From the NCBI GenBank assembly GCA_026874595.1, contig CM049313.1, positions 73,646,659-73,710,658 of the forward strand: a DNA stretch of 64,000 nucleotides. The letters are read 5' to 3'. Below are positions 1-10,736 of the stretch, in pieces (positions within the stretch are counted from its first letter, which is position 1; each line of letters opens with the position of its first letter). Position numbers and translations under genes: made by a program. The notes beneath the pieces were generated by a model. It was not told the origin of the DNA. It did not search any database and saw only the letters and a list, made by a program, of their open reading frames with translations. This DNA is from Sipunculus nudus. Taxonomy: Eukaryota; Annelida; Sipuncula; Golfingiida; Sipunculidae.

Positions 1-499
1 TTATTAAGGAATGTAATGTAATGTGAGTAAATGATAAATGAAATTACCTGACTGATGGACTAATAGAGTAAAATATAGTGGTTTAATTTTAATTTATTTA
101 GGAGGGGTTGAAAATTGTGATATATTTGAGCAAATATGAATGCAATGACAGCAGTAATAAGCAGAAGTAGAATGATGATAAGGCTATTTGTTGAAGGATC
201 TAAAGTGTATGGTAGTCTGCAAGCTTTCAATTTGACAGATATGATGTTATGATTAACTATGCTGATGAAGTGATCAATGAATTGGTGAGTGTATGACACA
301 ATATCTCTTTAGTCTTGACAAGGTACATTATTGTGATGCCCACTATGTCTACATATTACACAATATTGACATAATTTCTGGCATGTACATAGGTACCTAT
401 GGACGAATAGTTAAACAAAATATTAAAGTATGAATATATCTGATTCATCTTGTTCTTGCTTACTGAGGCTGACTTTGGGATGGGGTTCGGAGAAGGGAA
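1..499. other. AT-rich non-coding stretch
   Basis: No exon, RNA gene or clear repeat boundary is visible. Short antisense open frames show no recognisable protein. It precedes a long dispersed repeat copy. Confidence 0.5.
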
Positions 500-3098
500 A
501 AGTGAGGGCAGCACGAAGGTGGATGTAGAAATATTCTATAGTAATGTTTTTCATTTATATAAGAATATGAAAAGCTAAGAGGAAAGGGGCCCTCCTACTT
601 GGTTATAGTGAAGATCTAAATATATGATTGCAAACTAATACTCTGACAAGACTGTCATGAAGAGAAACAGTAAAAGTTTTGAGATACTGTGATGCATATG
701 AAAATTTACAGATGGATAGGCAAGTGGACAGAATGGACTTATACCTTTATTTCACTTTCAAGGGAATAATGCATTTAAGTTTATATATAAGCCTATTTTT
801 AGCGTATCCACTTTTTCCATTAAGAAGTTTTCATCTGAATCATTTTTTTTTATTTACAGGTTTTATAAATTTTTAATAAAAAAAAACTGAAAATATAAGT
901 TAAAATATTAGAATTGTTGCAAAAGTTGCAATCATTATATATACAGAGTAAAAAAAGTGAAACTATAAGTTAAAATATTAGAATTGTTGCAAAAGTTGCA
1001 ATCATTATACATCCAGAGTGTAGCTCATATTGGGTCATATTATGCACACGGATATAGTTTATTATTTTTAAATCATAAATGATTAAACTTAATTTAAAAG
1101 AAAATAATGCCACAACATGGCATCTACAAGAATATTCCTTGAATCACTATTAAAAAGTTTTGCACATTGGAGTTTTCAGTACATGTTTAATTTTATTCAC
1201 CAAAATAAAATAAAAGATTCAGTAAATTTGATAAAATAAAACATCTTTTCAAATAAAGTATACACACTGCTCGGTGAATGAGGGACAAACAATATCATTG
1301 TGCTAATTACTATCCCAGTTTTAATTTATTACTGGAATTAATAGTCAATTTCACACCTGGTGAAGTTTTTACTCTTCTGAAGTAAGGGATTACTTATCTG
1401 ATGAACATCCAGACTTTCATAGCAATACACCACTTTGTGGACACAACTAAATGTAAACTTTAAACATTGTTACCCTGGTGGTACAATACAAAATCTAAAA
1501 TGTAGCATAGCCTAGAATAAGAATGAATCAAATACAGAAAATAATATTATTCATCTAGTTAATGCACCATCGGGGGGGGGGGGGGGGGGGGAAGGGGGGG
1601 GGGAGTGCAGGGCAGAGGGGAAGCCTGCTGGTAGTGGCCAAGCCAAGGCAAGCTGCCTGGGGTGGGTTACATAATGCAAGTGAAGGATGTACTACTAGGT
1701 GGGCTAGATGTAAACAACACTTGACATGGTGTATGAAAACGTGAATAAAAGCTATTCTTTCCAATCAATTTCTATGAAATTTCAAGATTTTTAAAAGATT
1801 AAATCCTTATGTAAATATGCTGTGAAAATTAAATCAACAGTGCTTACAGGGAAAAAATTTAAGGTATTTATTTTTTATTTATGCTAATAACTTGAAAAAT
1901 TTGCAAAATTCAGATCTAATTTTGGGTAAACAATTGAATCTTGATTAAATAAAGTTATATTCTTGAAAAAAAAGTCTCTAGGTTCAGCAATTCTCATGTT
2001 AGGTAAATATATTTCCTGATTTTTTAAAAATTGCATTATATTTTGGCCCAAAACTTCAAAATAATACCCAATACTGACTTAATTTTTGGTATGTTTATAG
2101 AAAATGTATGAAAGAATGTGAATACTAAATATGATCAAAAACAGATCAGTGGTTTTGATATTAGGCAGCCTTGAAGTGTAACAATGCCTTTTTTATGGAA
2201 AACGGAGGTTTTTCCTTAATATCTCGAAGGAACGAAGTCCTAATGACCCAATTTTTGGTATGGTAGGAGATTTTGGGGACATCTAACATTATGCCAACAG
2301 CCTGGGGAGCAAAGAGATGTGCACTGAATGACCTACAGTCATCAAAGTGGACTGCTTGACAATGTAAGGGAATACAACAAGAGCCTAAAAAAATTCAATA
2401 ACTAGCCTAATTTTGCAGCTTTTATTTTCAAATTTCAGATTCTAACAGGTTAGATCCTTATGTGTACATGCTGTGAAAATTAAATCCGCAGTACTTACAG
2501 GAAAAAAACGTACCGTGGCCAAAGTTGGGCAAAATTTAAGATACCAATTTTATATTTTTGCCAATATTTAAAAAATTTTAACAGATTTTGATCTAATTTT
2601 AGGTATACAATTAAATTTTGATTAATTAAAGTTGAATTACTGAAAAAAAGTCCCTACCTTTAACACTTTTGGTCTTAAGTGACCAAATATTGTTCCTGAA
2701 GTCCATTATGTTTGGGCCCATAACTTTTTTAAATTAAATAATACTGACTTAATTTCTGGCATGTACATAGGAACTATATAGAGTAATATTTATGGTAAAT
2801 ATGAGTGGTTTTGATATTAGGCAGTCCTGAAGTGTAAAAATAGATTTCTGATAAAAAAATTGAGGTTTTTCCTTAATATCTCGAAGGAACGAAGTCCTAT
2901 TGACCCAATATTCGGCGTGGTAGGAGATTTTGGGGACATCTAACTGTATGCCGAATTTAAGATTCGTAGGTCCAATGATGTCGAAACGTGCCAGTCTTAC
3001 AAACGGACATCCAGACAGATGGACGGACAGACAGACGGACGACGGACAATGGACCATGACTATAGCTCAGATGACTTACAGTCAGCTGAGCTAAAAAA
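500..3098 (+). repeat. Dispersed hairpin-ended repeat, copy A1
   Basis: This 2.6-kb stretch aligns by eye, segment by segment, with 22340-22652 plus 25456-27372 (A2), partly with 19200-20215 (A3), and in reverse with 60842-62850 (A4). Shared landmarks are a CTGACAAGA..ATCATGAAGA block, a CACAACATGGCATCT block, a homopolymer G tract (20 G at 1572-1591), and a terminal imperfect hairpin at 3064-3092 followed by AAAAA. A1 lacks the insertions seen in A2 and so serves as the empty-site reference for them. There is no intact coding frame. The transposon class is not established. Confidence 0.75.
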
Positions 3099-3445
3099 TC
3101 CAAAAAATACAGACGGCGCCACAAGTCTGCAAAAACTAATGAAACACTCCATTATCAATATCCATGCAAAGAATCATGGTGATCAATGCATTAGTTATTC
3201 AGATATTTGAGCTTTTGTATCAAATTTTTCATTATCCTCGGGGGCTCCATAGCTTGAAGAAAATGGGTAACAGAGAACTAATACCAGGTTTCCAAGGAGA
3301 TTTTTCATGGACCTCTCTGGATGTAAAGTTAGAGGATTCCAGGTCCAGTGGTTACCATAAACTGACAGACGGCCGGATGGCCCGACGGACAACGGACAGA
3401 GTGATCGCTATAGCTCAGATGACTTACAGTCAGCTGAGCTAAAAA
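3099..3445 (+). repeat. Second hairpin-ended repeat, body variant B
   Basis: The body (about 3235-3400) differs from A1 but is related in reverse to 58638-58860. It ends in the same hairpin, 3412-3440, followed by AAAAA. A GACGGACAACGGACAG-type run precedes the hairpin, as in the other copies. Different bodies sharing one terminal hairpin suggest related non-autonomous families. Confidence 0.6.
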
Positions 3446-5138
3446 TGTTAATAAATGAGGTTTTTGTCTGGAAAAAACAGGTCGATGATTGTGGCACCAC
3501 AAAAATTGCTATACCAAATATGAGTCATGTGACCAACATTTGCTAAATACTTGGTGATGCTAGCTCCTGTTGCTTATGAGATTGTTATGTCAGTATGCTT
3601 ACTTGGAGAAATCACTTTAGAAGTTCAAATTCCTGTAACTCAGCCAAAATTCATCAAACCAAAACCATTTGACAAATTTAAGAGAGCTTATTTCTGGGAT
3701 CATTTCTGTGAAATATTGAACCATTTGAGAAGAAGATTTTCAAAAGTTTTTTTTATTTTTTTTTACCTGTAAAATGTAAGTTAATGCAGTTGGCACCACA
3801 AACACTCAATCCCACAACATTTGATTAGTGACAGATTTTTGCATAAAATTTGGGGATGCTAGCTCCTGCTATTCCTGAGAAATCATGGGTTTATGAACTG
3901 ATGATTGATGACCCTTTTATTTAAAAGGGAGAAGCACCTTAATTTCATATATGAGTCATGTGAAGAAATATTTGCATAAAATTTGGTGAAGATAGTACCT
4001 GCCATTTCTGTATCCTTTTTTGGACAAATTACAAAGTTCAGCTTCCAGTTACTCTGCTGAAATTCACCAAAATGGAACCATTCAATCAAACTTGAGAGAG
4101 ATTGTTTCAGACATTATTCCTGTGAAATATTAAGCAATTTGGCTGTTTTTTTAGCGAACCTGTGAGCTTATGCGATGGTGCGGCGTCGTCCGTCGTGCGT
4201 CGTCTGTTGTGCGTCGTGTGTACGTTAACCATATCTATCTCAAAAATGGCAGGAGCTAGCATCACCAATTTTTTGCAAATAATCAGTCATCCAAAAAATT
4301 ATATCGGATTTTGTTTATTTTTTTTCTAACTACATTTTCTTAGATTTTATAGGGAAAAAGCTAAAAAGCTTTAAAAATCTTCTTCTCTGAAATTGTTCAG
4401 CCAAATTGTCCAATATTTCACAGAAATGACCCCTGGAACAATCTTTCTCAAGTTTGTTCGAATGGTTCCAGTTCGGAGATTTTTGGCCGAGATACAGGAA
4501 GTTGAACTTTGTTAACTGTGCAAAAAAGCATATTAAAATTTAAATCTCAGAAACAGCTGTAGCTATCATCACCAAATTTTATGCCAATGTTGGTCACATA
4601 GGTCATATCTGAAATTGAGGTATTGGTGGCGCCACCTGCATTGGCCTTTTTTGTACAAGGTCATCAGTGCCTGTATCACACTGAGGACTACAAAAAACTT
4701 CTTCTCTGAAACCATATGGCCAAAATGTTTAATATCGCACAGAAATCATACTAGGGTAGTGTTTTCTAAAGTTTGTTCAAATGGTCTCTTTTCAGTGACT
4801 TTTGGTTAAGTTATGGGAAGCTGAATTTAGTCATATGCCATAACAACCCATTTTAGCTCAGTGGCTACAAAGATCTTCTTCTCAAAAACCACTGGGCCAA
4901 ATTCTCAAATCTCACACATTAATTATCCTTAGATGTTGATAATTCAAGTTTTTTCAAATGGTTTTGGTTCAGTGCTTTTTGGCTGAGTTACGGGAAGCTG
5001 AACTTAGCCAGTTTGCTGTATCATCCTATATGAGTTATAAACCTGCGAAACATTTTTCGACTGATGCCACTGAAGCCAGTTTGTTAAATATTTTACAAGA
5101 ATAATTCCTACAATAATTCTTATAATAATTGTCAATAA
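3446..5138. repeat. Inverted and tandem old repeats flanking the LTR element
   Basis: Between 3490 and 4100 a block with AAATTTGG(G/T)GATGCTAGCTCCTG recurs several times. After about 4140 its reverse complement appears (for example GGAGCTAGCATCACCAA at 4252 and TAGCTATCATCACCAAATTTTATGCC at 4560, abbreviated motifs). The two halves therefore face each other. The right half continues past the retrotransposon at 11861, showing that the LTR element landed in this older repeat. No gene is seen. Confidence 0.55.
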
Positions 5139-5143
5139 TGGTT
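5139..5143. other. Target-site duplication, left copy
   Basis: TGGTT directly before the left LTR equals TGGTT directly after the right LTR. Five base pairs is typical for Ty3/Gypsy integration. Confidence 0.9.
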
Positions 5144-6262
5144 TGTCACCAGAAATCGGTGACAATAAGTACGGTGTTTTGTATCATAGTTTAACGAAGT
5201 ATGTTCTCTATTGATATTGACGTGAAGCGTCATCCTAAAGCGTTGACAGGTCTTAATTGTATATATATATTGTGTATTCTGTATGAAATCCCATCGGCTA
5301 TCAGCTGATTTATCCGTGTCACGCATCGTGTGTATTAATTATATTCTGGTATGTGGGTCGCCAAGGTGACGCTAGCAGTCAAACCAGGTCACATATAACC
5401 TTATATGGGACACTTGAGCCATAAGCCAATCAGAGAACCGGATCGCCGTATTGTGACGACGATTGTGACGTCAGAGTTCAGGGAGAGACGCTGGAAGCTG
5501 CCTTCAGTTGGGTCTTGAAGCTTGAGGTGGCAGCACGCACGCACGAACATTGAAACACCAGGAACGGCATAGAAGCAAGCTTCTACAAGGACCCAGCTCA
5601 TGAGAACTCAGCCGTGCTGCCGACAGAGCTTCGTATTGGCGATAAAGTGAAAGAGCGCTCGTCACTGTAGGCCTAGTTCAGCTTGACCTAGAAACATAAC
5701 CGCCGTAAGCCGTGAACCCATTGCTACACGAGCAAGGTCAAGGACTCTAAGCTCTGTGTAAACAAAGGGCGCTATTGCATTCATGTGAACGTAATCCTAC
5801 CCGGGTCGCTGACAAGCAAGATCAGTTGAAGATCGCTAAACTCAGAAAGACTATATGCTGCTAACCATACGCTAGATTCTACACAAAACAGTAACCAGAG
5901 ATCTCTGAAGGAACTGGACTTTATTGGTTTTTATACAAACCACGGACTCACTAAATATCCTGTATTTTTAATGTGAAGGACTGTCGTATTGACACATCAA
6001 CGCACACACACACATCTACATCTTTGTAAGTATTGTCTTGAATTATATTGTGAATTTAACCTGATGTCTCATAGTTTCTATTGATCTGGGTGTATGATTG
6101 TCTGGTATTTTAATACACGTCCTTAAAAGAACCTGGAATGTCACCTGTAATGGCCGGGATCTAATTTCTTGATTAATGAAATCAAGTGGCGAGCGTTAAC
6201 CCATCCTATTGTTTTATAGGATATATCCGTTGTAAAGCTTTCACGTTAAGTTAGGGGTGACA
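5144..6262 (+). repeat. 5' LTR of Gypsy element
   Basis: 1119 bp, with TG..CA termini forming a perfect 7-bp inverted repeat. A TATATATATATT run near 5259-5270 is a possible promoter TATA. Differences noticed from the 3' LTR are A/G in GAAACRCC, C/G in ACTCAS, G/A in GGCCRGG and G/A in GCGAGCR. Open frames on its minus strand recur in both LTRs and are not genes. Confidence 0.93.
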
Positions 6263-6984
6263 TTGTATGGCGAGCATGCCAGGATATAATTAGCCTTAAA
6301 AAAAAACTGGCTAATTACAGTAAGTTTCAGAAGTTTTGAACTGAGAAAACAGTACTGAAACCAGACATTCATATACTCAAACCAGAGTTGATCTGAATTA
6401 ATAATTGGAAATGACACCAAACTGATGTTATAGTGTATACTTGCTCAATGAAATTACCCCACTATTAGGAGTTAATATTTATTCAGTGAGAATATTACCT
6501 GAAGCACAACATTGTTTCAGGATTAGCATATACCTTGAAGATTTGGCTAGAACACATGCATGTTTTGTGAGTAATGCTAGTTCAGTGATACCTGAACATC
6601 ATTACTGATTTGATATAAACCCAGATTAGAGTGAAAATTTTTGATGTTGTTAGATACGCCCTGGTATAATTTTTCCTACACTGGTTTGTGATTGGTCACG
6701 TGGTAGGGTCTCTTTACAGGTAAGTTTACCCCTCCCGATTGGCATGGTAATCATAGGTGCATGGTGTTTATTGATATCTTGATATCCATCCGTCCATCCG
6801 TCTGACCCTTCGTCCGACCTTCTGTCTGTCCGTCCGTATAAGTATATTTTGATGCGTAGAGCTACCGTAGTGTAATTGTACGGATACCGCCGGTTCGTTA
6901 GGTTGGCTTTAACAGTACGTATTTACGGATTTTTAAGAGCGGATATTACTAGATACTGGAATCTTACTAGGTTAGAGCGTTACC
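6263..6984 (+). promoter_or_regulatory. Leader and candidate primer-binding site of Gypsy element
   Basis: The leader lies between the 5' LTR and the Gag start. Five bases after the LTR comes TGGCGAGCATGCCAGGAT (6268-6285). It starts TGG as expected for pairing with a tRNA CCA end and could be the primer-binding site, though I do not recognise the tRNA. The rest is untranslated leader. Confidence 0.5.
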
Positions 6985-9933
6985 ATGGAAACGTTAGAGT
7001 CACTTGTTAGATGCGGACAGGCCTTGGGGCTTAAGGACCAGGCTTTACAAGATTATGTTGAGGCTAGACGGCGTGCGGATGAAGAACGTGAGGAAAGAGC
7101 CAGGCAACGTGAAATAGAGAAGGAACAGCGGGAATTAGAGCGTGAGCAGCGGGAATTAGAGCGCGAGCGAGAGGCTAGAGCCCACGAATTAGAGGTTCTA
7201 AGGTTAAAGTCTGACTCTGGGGTTAAAGAAGAGAGAAGTAGGGATGTATTCCCGAAAATCCAGCTTCCACCTTTTGATGAGGCTCACGATCAGCTAGATG
7301 CGTTTCTTGAGCGATTTGAACGATTAGCTGTATGTCAAGGCTATGATAGGGAGAATTGGGCGTTACACCTGAGTCCGTTACTGCGGGGTAAGGCGCTAGG
7401 GACTTACACACAGTTATCGGTTAGTGAGGCCATGGATTACGATAAGTTAAAGATAGCCTTGTTAAAGCGATACCAAATGACCGAAGAGGGTTATCGACAC
7501 AAGTTTCGGACTTGTAGGCCTGAGCGAGGCGAAACGCCGAGTCAGTTTGCGGTGAGACTGAGTGGATACCTAGACCATTGGATAGGGATGGCAGGGGTCG
7601 GAGGTGACTACGACGGGGTAGTTAACCTGTTGATGTGTGAGCAGTTCGTAAACTGCTGTAGTAGGGATCTCTCTATGTTTTTGAAAGAGAGACGGTGTCG
7701 TGACTTTGATAGTATGGTAGACTTAGCCGAGAGTTATACGGAGGCTCACGGTGTACACAGCCTTACAGCAGGTCTTCGTTATGGCAATAATGTGCCGCGT
7801 CCAGCGCAACCGGTATCTCAGCCTAGAGAGAAGCGAGAGGTTGAGCGCAGTCCGGGCAGTCAGACATTTAAGCCATCAGGAGGCATCAGATGTTATTTAT
7901 GTAATGAACTGGGACATAAGGCGCGGGAATGTAAGACTAGTGCCCGGTCGAGGCCTAGGTCTTCCCCTCAAGTAGAGCGTGCTGCTGGCGATCAGCAGAG
8001 GTATAGGACTAATTTTAGCCCCCCGTATAACCCAAAACAGAAACTGGAGACTATGTCAATGGCAGTAGTCGAGGCGGAAACGGAGACAGTCGGTGCGGTG
8101 AAACCGGAAGTAGAGAGTCCGAGTCAGTCGTTAGGATTTGCTGCCCAGACAGAAGGTGGAATCTCGTTACCTGTGTGTGAAGGGCTGGTGAATGGTAAGT
8201 CAGCGAGGGTGCTGCGGGATTCGGGATGTTCCTCGGCAGGAATACGTGAGTCGTACGTGGAGCTGAATCAGTTCACCGGACACCAGGTCGAGTGTAGGTT
8301 GTTCGACGGGTCTGTAAGACAATTTCCTACGGCTAGGATTAATGTGGACTGTGCATACTTTGTCGGTACTATCGAGGCAATGGTGGTCGGGGATGCTGTA
8401 TGTGATTTAGCGCTAGGTAACGTAGCGGGAGCGCGTGGTCCGTATGATCGGGACCCGATGTGGAAGTCTGAGCGGTCCTCAGGCATAGTGTGTGACGGTG
8501 TAGAGTCACAAAAGGAGGTGTCGTCCGCGGTGGAGACACGGAGCGCTGCACGAGAGAAACAGATACCGACGCGTAGCTTGAATGTTGCAAGCCCAGTTGC
8601 CGATGTGAGTCCGGCCGAATTTTTGAAGGCGCAGGAGGAGGATGGGTCTTTAGCGCCGTATTGGAGGCTAGCTAGAGAGGCTAGAAATGATAGTCCATTT
8701 AGAATTGAGGACGGATATTTAGTTCGGGTTGTGAGTGATAAACGGGGAGATCAAGATGGATCTCGAGTGGTGGTACCTCAGACGTTACGGTACGACGTAA
8801 TGAGGATGGGCCACGAAGCGGTTATGGCGGGCCATCAGGGCATAGACAAAACGCACGACCGCGTGAGAACTCAGTTTTTCTGGAAAGGGATGTATAATGA
8901 CATTGTTGAGTTTTGCAAGTCCTGTCCCATTTGCCAGAAAACCATACCGAAAGGCAAGGTGCCTGGAGCTACGTTAGGCCAGATGCCATTAATTGATGAG
9001 CCCTGGCGTAGAATTTCGATGGATCTGGTTGGGCCGATCCATCCAGCGTCCGAGAGAGGTCACAGGTATATTCTGACCGTTATGGATTATGCCACTAGAT
9101 ATCCGGAGGCTGTTGCTTTAAAGAACATAGATACAGTCTCTGTGGCTGATGCGCTAGTTGATATTTATGCGCGGTTAGGAGTGCCGTCAGAGGTGCTTAC
9201 TGACATGGGAACACAATTTACGTCAGACCTCATGCGAGAAGTTAGCCGTGTTTTGTCTGTAAGACAGCTCACCACTACTCCTTACCATCCTATGTGCAAC
9301 GGAATGGTGGAGAGATTCAATGGAACGTTAAAGTTAATGTTGAAACGGATGTGCGAGGAAAGACCGCGAGATTGGGATCGGTACCTCAGCGCCGTGCTTT
9401 TTGCGTACCGAGAAGCGCCACATGAGAGCACAGGGTTCTCACCCTTTGAGTTGCTCTATGGTAGGATCGTTAGAGGACCGATGCGGATTCTAAGGGATCT
9501 GTGGACCAAGCGAGATACTAGCGTCGAGACTAAAACCACGTACCAATACGTCCTGGACCTACAAGACAAACTAAGCGACACATGCGCGTTAGCTAGAGAG
9601 GCGTTGAACAAATCAGCGAACAGACACAAACTGGTATATGATAGAGGTAAATGCACGCGCAGGTTTGAGGCCGGAGACGAAGTTTTGTTGTTACTCCCGA
9701 CGGAGCGGAACAAATTAATGGTACAGTGGAAAGGCCCCTATACTATTGTAAACAGGGTTGGGGACTTAGACTATCGGATTAAGATTGGCGATAAGGTTAA
9801 AACCTTCCACGTGAATATGCTGAAACGGTACCATGCTAGAAACGAGCCCCAGCATATTCTGGCAGCGGTAGCCAAGGGCGCACCTGATTCTATACATGAT
9901 CCTTACGGTGTAGACAGGGAAACAGAGCACTGA
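6985..9933 (+). CDS. Gag-protease-integrase polyprotein of Gypsy element
   Basis: 982 codons, starting at an ATG in good context (TACCATGG). Residues 25-70 are a charged RE/EQ-rich coiled coil, then a retrotransposon Gag capsid-like region (about 85-260). A zinc knuckle CX2CX4HX4C follows (C303, C306, H311, C316). An aspartic protease-like site reads D412-S-G-C. Integrase comes next: an H610/H617/C647/C650 zinc finger and a D680, D740, E776 triad with 35 residues between the last two. A GPY/F-type module (WKGPYTIV) lies near residue 910. No RT lies between protease and integrase, unlike normal Ty3/Gypsy order. The frame ends just where RT would be expected to begin. Confidence 0.9.
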   Translation: METLESLVRCGQALGLKDQALQDYVEARRRADEEREERARQREIEKEQRELEREQRELEREREARAHELEVLRLKSDSGVKEERSRDVFPKIQLPPFDEAHDQLDAFLERFERLAVCQGYDRENWALHLSPLLRGKALGTYTQLSVSEAMDYDKLKIALLKRYQMTEEGYRHKFRTCRPERGETPSQFAVRLSGYLDHWIGMAGVGGDYDGVVNLLMCEQFVNCCSRDLSMFLKERRCRDFDSMVDLAESYTEAHGVHSLTAGLRYGNNVPRPAQPVSQPREKREVERSPGSQTFKPSGGIRCYLCNELGHKARECKTSARSRPRSSPQVERAAGDQQRYRTNFSPPYNPKQKLETMSMAVVEAETETVGAVKPEVESPSQSLGFAAQTEGGISLPVCEGLVNGKSARVLRDSGCSSAGIRESYVELNQFTGHQVECRLFDGSVRQFPTARINVDCAYFVGTIEAMVVGDAVCDLALGNVAGARGPYDRDPMWKSERSSGIVCDGVESQKEVSSAVETRSAAREKQIPTRSLNVASPVADVSPAEFLKAQEEDGSLAPYWRLAREARNDSPFRIEDGYLVRVVSDKRGDQDGSRVVVPQTLRYDVMRMGHEAVMAGHQGIDKTHDRVRTQFFWKGMYNDIVEFCKSCPICQKTIPKGKVPGATLGQMPLIDEPWRRISMDLVGPIHPASERGHRYILTVMDYATRYPEAVALKNIDTVSVADALVDIYARLGVPSEVLTDMGTQFTSDLMREVSRVLSVRQLTTTPYHPMCNGMVERFNGTLKLMLKRMCEERPRDWDRYLSAVLFAYREAPHESTGFSPFELLYGRIVRGPMRILRDLWTKRDTSVETKTTYQYVLDLQDKLSDTCALAREALNKSANRHKLVYDRGKCTRRFEAGDEVLLLLPTERNKLMVQWKGPYTIVNRVGDLDYRIKIGDKVKTFHVNMLKRYHARNEPQHILAAVAKGAPDSIHDPYGVDRETEH

Positions 9934-10516
9934 TAGACCTAAGACAAAGAAGGCTTTGCGAGCATTCCTAGGTCTTACAGGGTACTATCGAAAATTCGTG
10001 CCAAACTATGCGGAAATAGCGGTGCCCTTGACTGATCTAACGCGTAAAGGTCAACCTAACAAACTAGACGAGAACGCGTACTGTTCTCTAAAGGCTAAAC
10101 TGTCAGACCCTCCCATACTGAAGCTACCTAATTTCAGTAAACGATTTTATTTAAAATGTGATGCATCTGATGTGGGTATTGGCTGTATCCTGATGCAAAG
10201 ACACGAGGGGATCATGCACCCAGTAGCTTATGCCAGTCGTAAACTATTGCCCAGGGAGAGAAATTACTCCACCATCGAGAAAGAGTCATTAGCAATTGTA
10301 TGGTCTGTACAGAAATTTGAGATGTACCTGGCTTGTAGACCGTTCACCATTCAGACCGACCACAAACCATTAAAGTGTATTAGCAAATCAAAATGTGCTA
10401 ATAAGAGAGTAATGAGATGGGCACTGGTTCTACAAGAGTTTAGATTTGATATTGAAGCAGTGTCAGGTAAACTAAACCATGGACCTGATTTTCTTAGCAG
10501 ACTGCCTGAGTGTTAG
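9914..10516 (+). pseudogene. RT C-terminal remnant plus RNase H of Gypsy element
   Basis: A second frame, open from 9914, begins abruptly inside RT with the connection motif FLGLTGYYRKFVPNYAEIA, and continues into RNase H. RNase H acidic residues are visible in KCDASD, IEKESLAIVW and QTDHKPL. The fingers and palm of RT, including YxDD, are missing. The linker before CSLKAKL also looks several residues short. The frame is shifted relative to the integrase ORF and has no convincing ATG. The simplest reading is an internal deletion with its junction near 9911-9940, removing roughly 200 or more codons. It ends in TAG at 10514-10516. Confidence 0.88.
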
Positions 10517-10736
10517 GATGTAATGATTTATAATGTTTAGCCAGTTAAGTCTAAACATGTACAAGATTTTGCCCTGTGTCATAGACCGTGGGCATGTACT
10601 AATGACAACTTGTTACATGACCCTTATGTATTGCTATGTATTGCTACATGTAAATATGTTTAGCTGGACCCTGTAAGATAGAACGATACGATGTATCGAG
10701 AAAATACTGTGTATTTTCCTTAAAAGGAGGGGGTGA
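10517..10736 (+). promoter_or_regulatory. 3' untranslated region and polypurine tract
   Basis: A short non-coding stretch ends in AAAAGGAGGGGG (10722-10733), three bases before the 3' LTR. It is an excellent polypurine tract for plus-strand priming. Confidence 0.8.

Noticed and set aside
1555-1764. Poly-glycine or poly-proline open frames around a G tract
   Set aside because: Homopolymer artefact inside dispersed repeat A1.
5132-5601. Minus-strand open frames repeated at 10644-11194
   Set aside because: They lie within the two LTRs, are duplicated because the LTRs are, and show no protein family.
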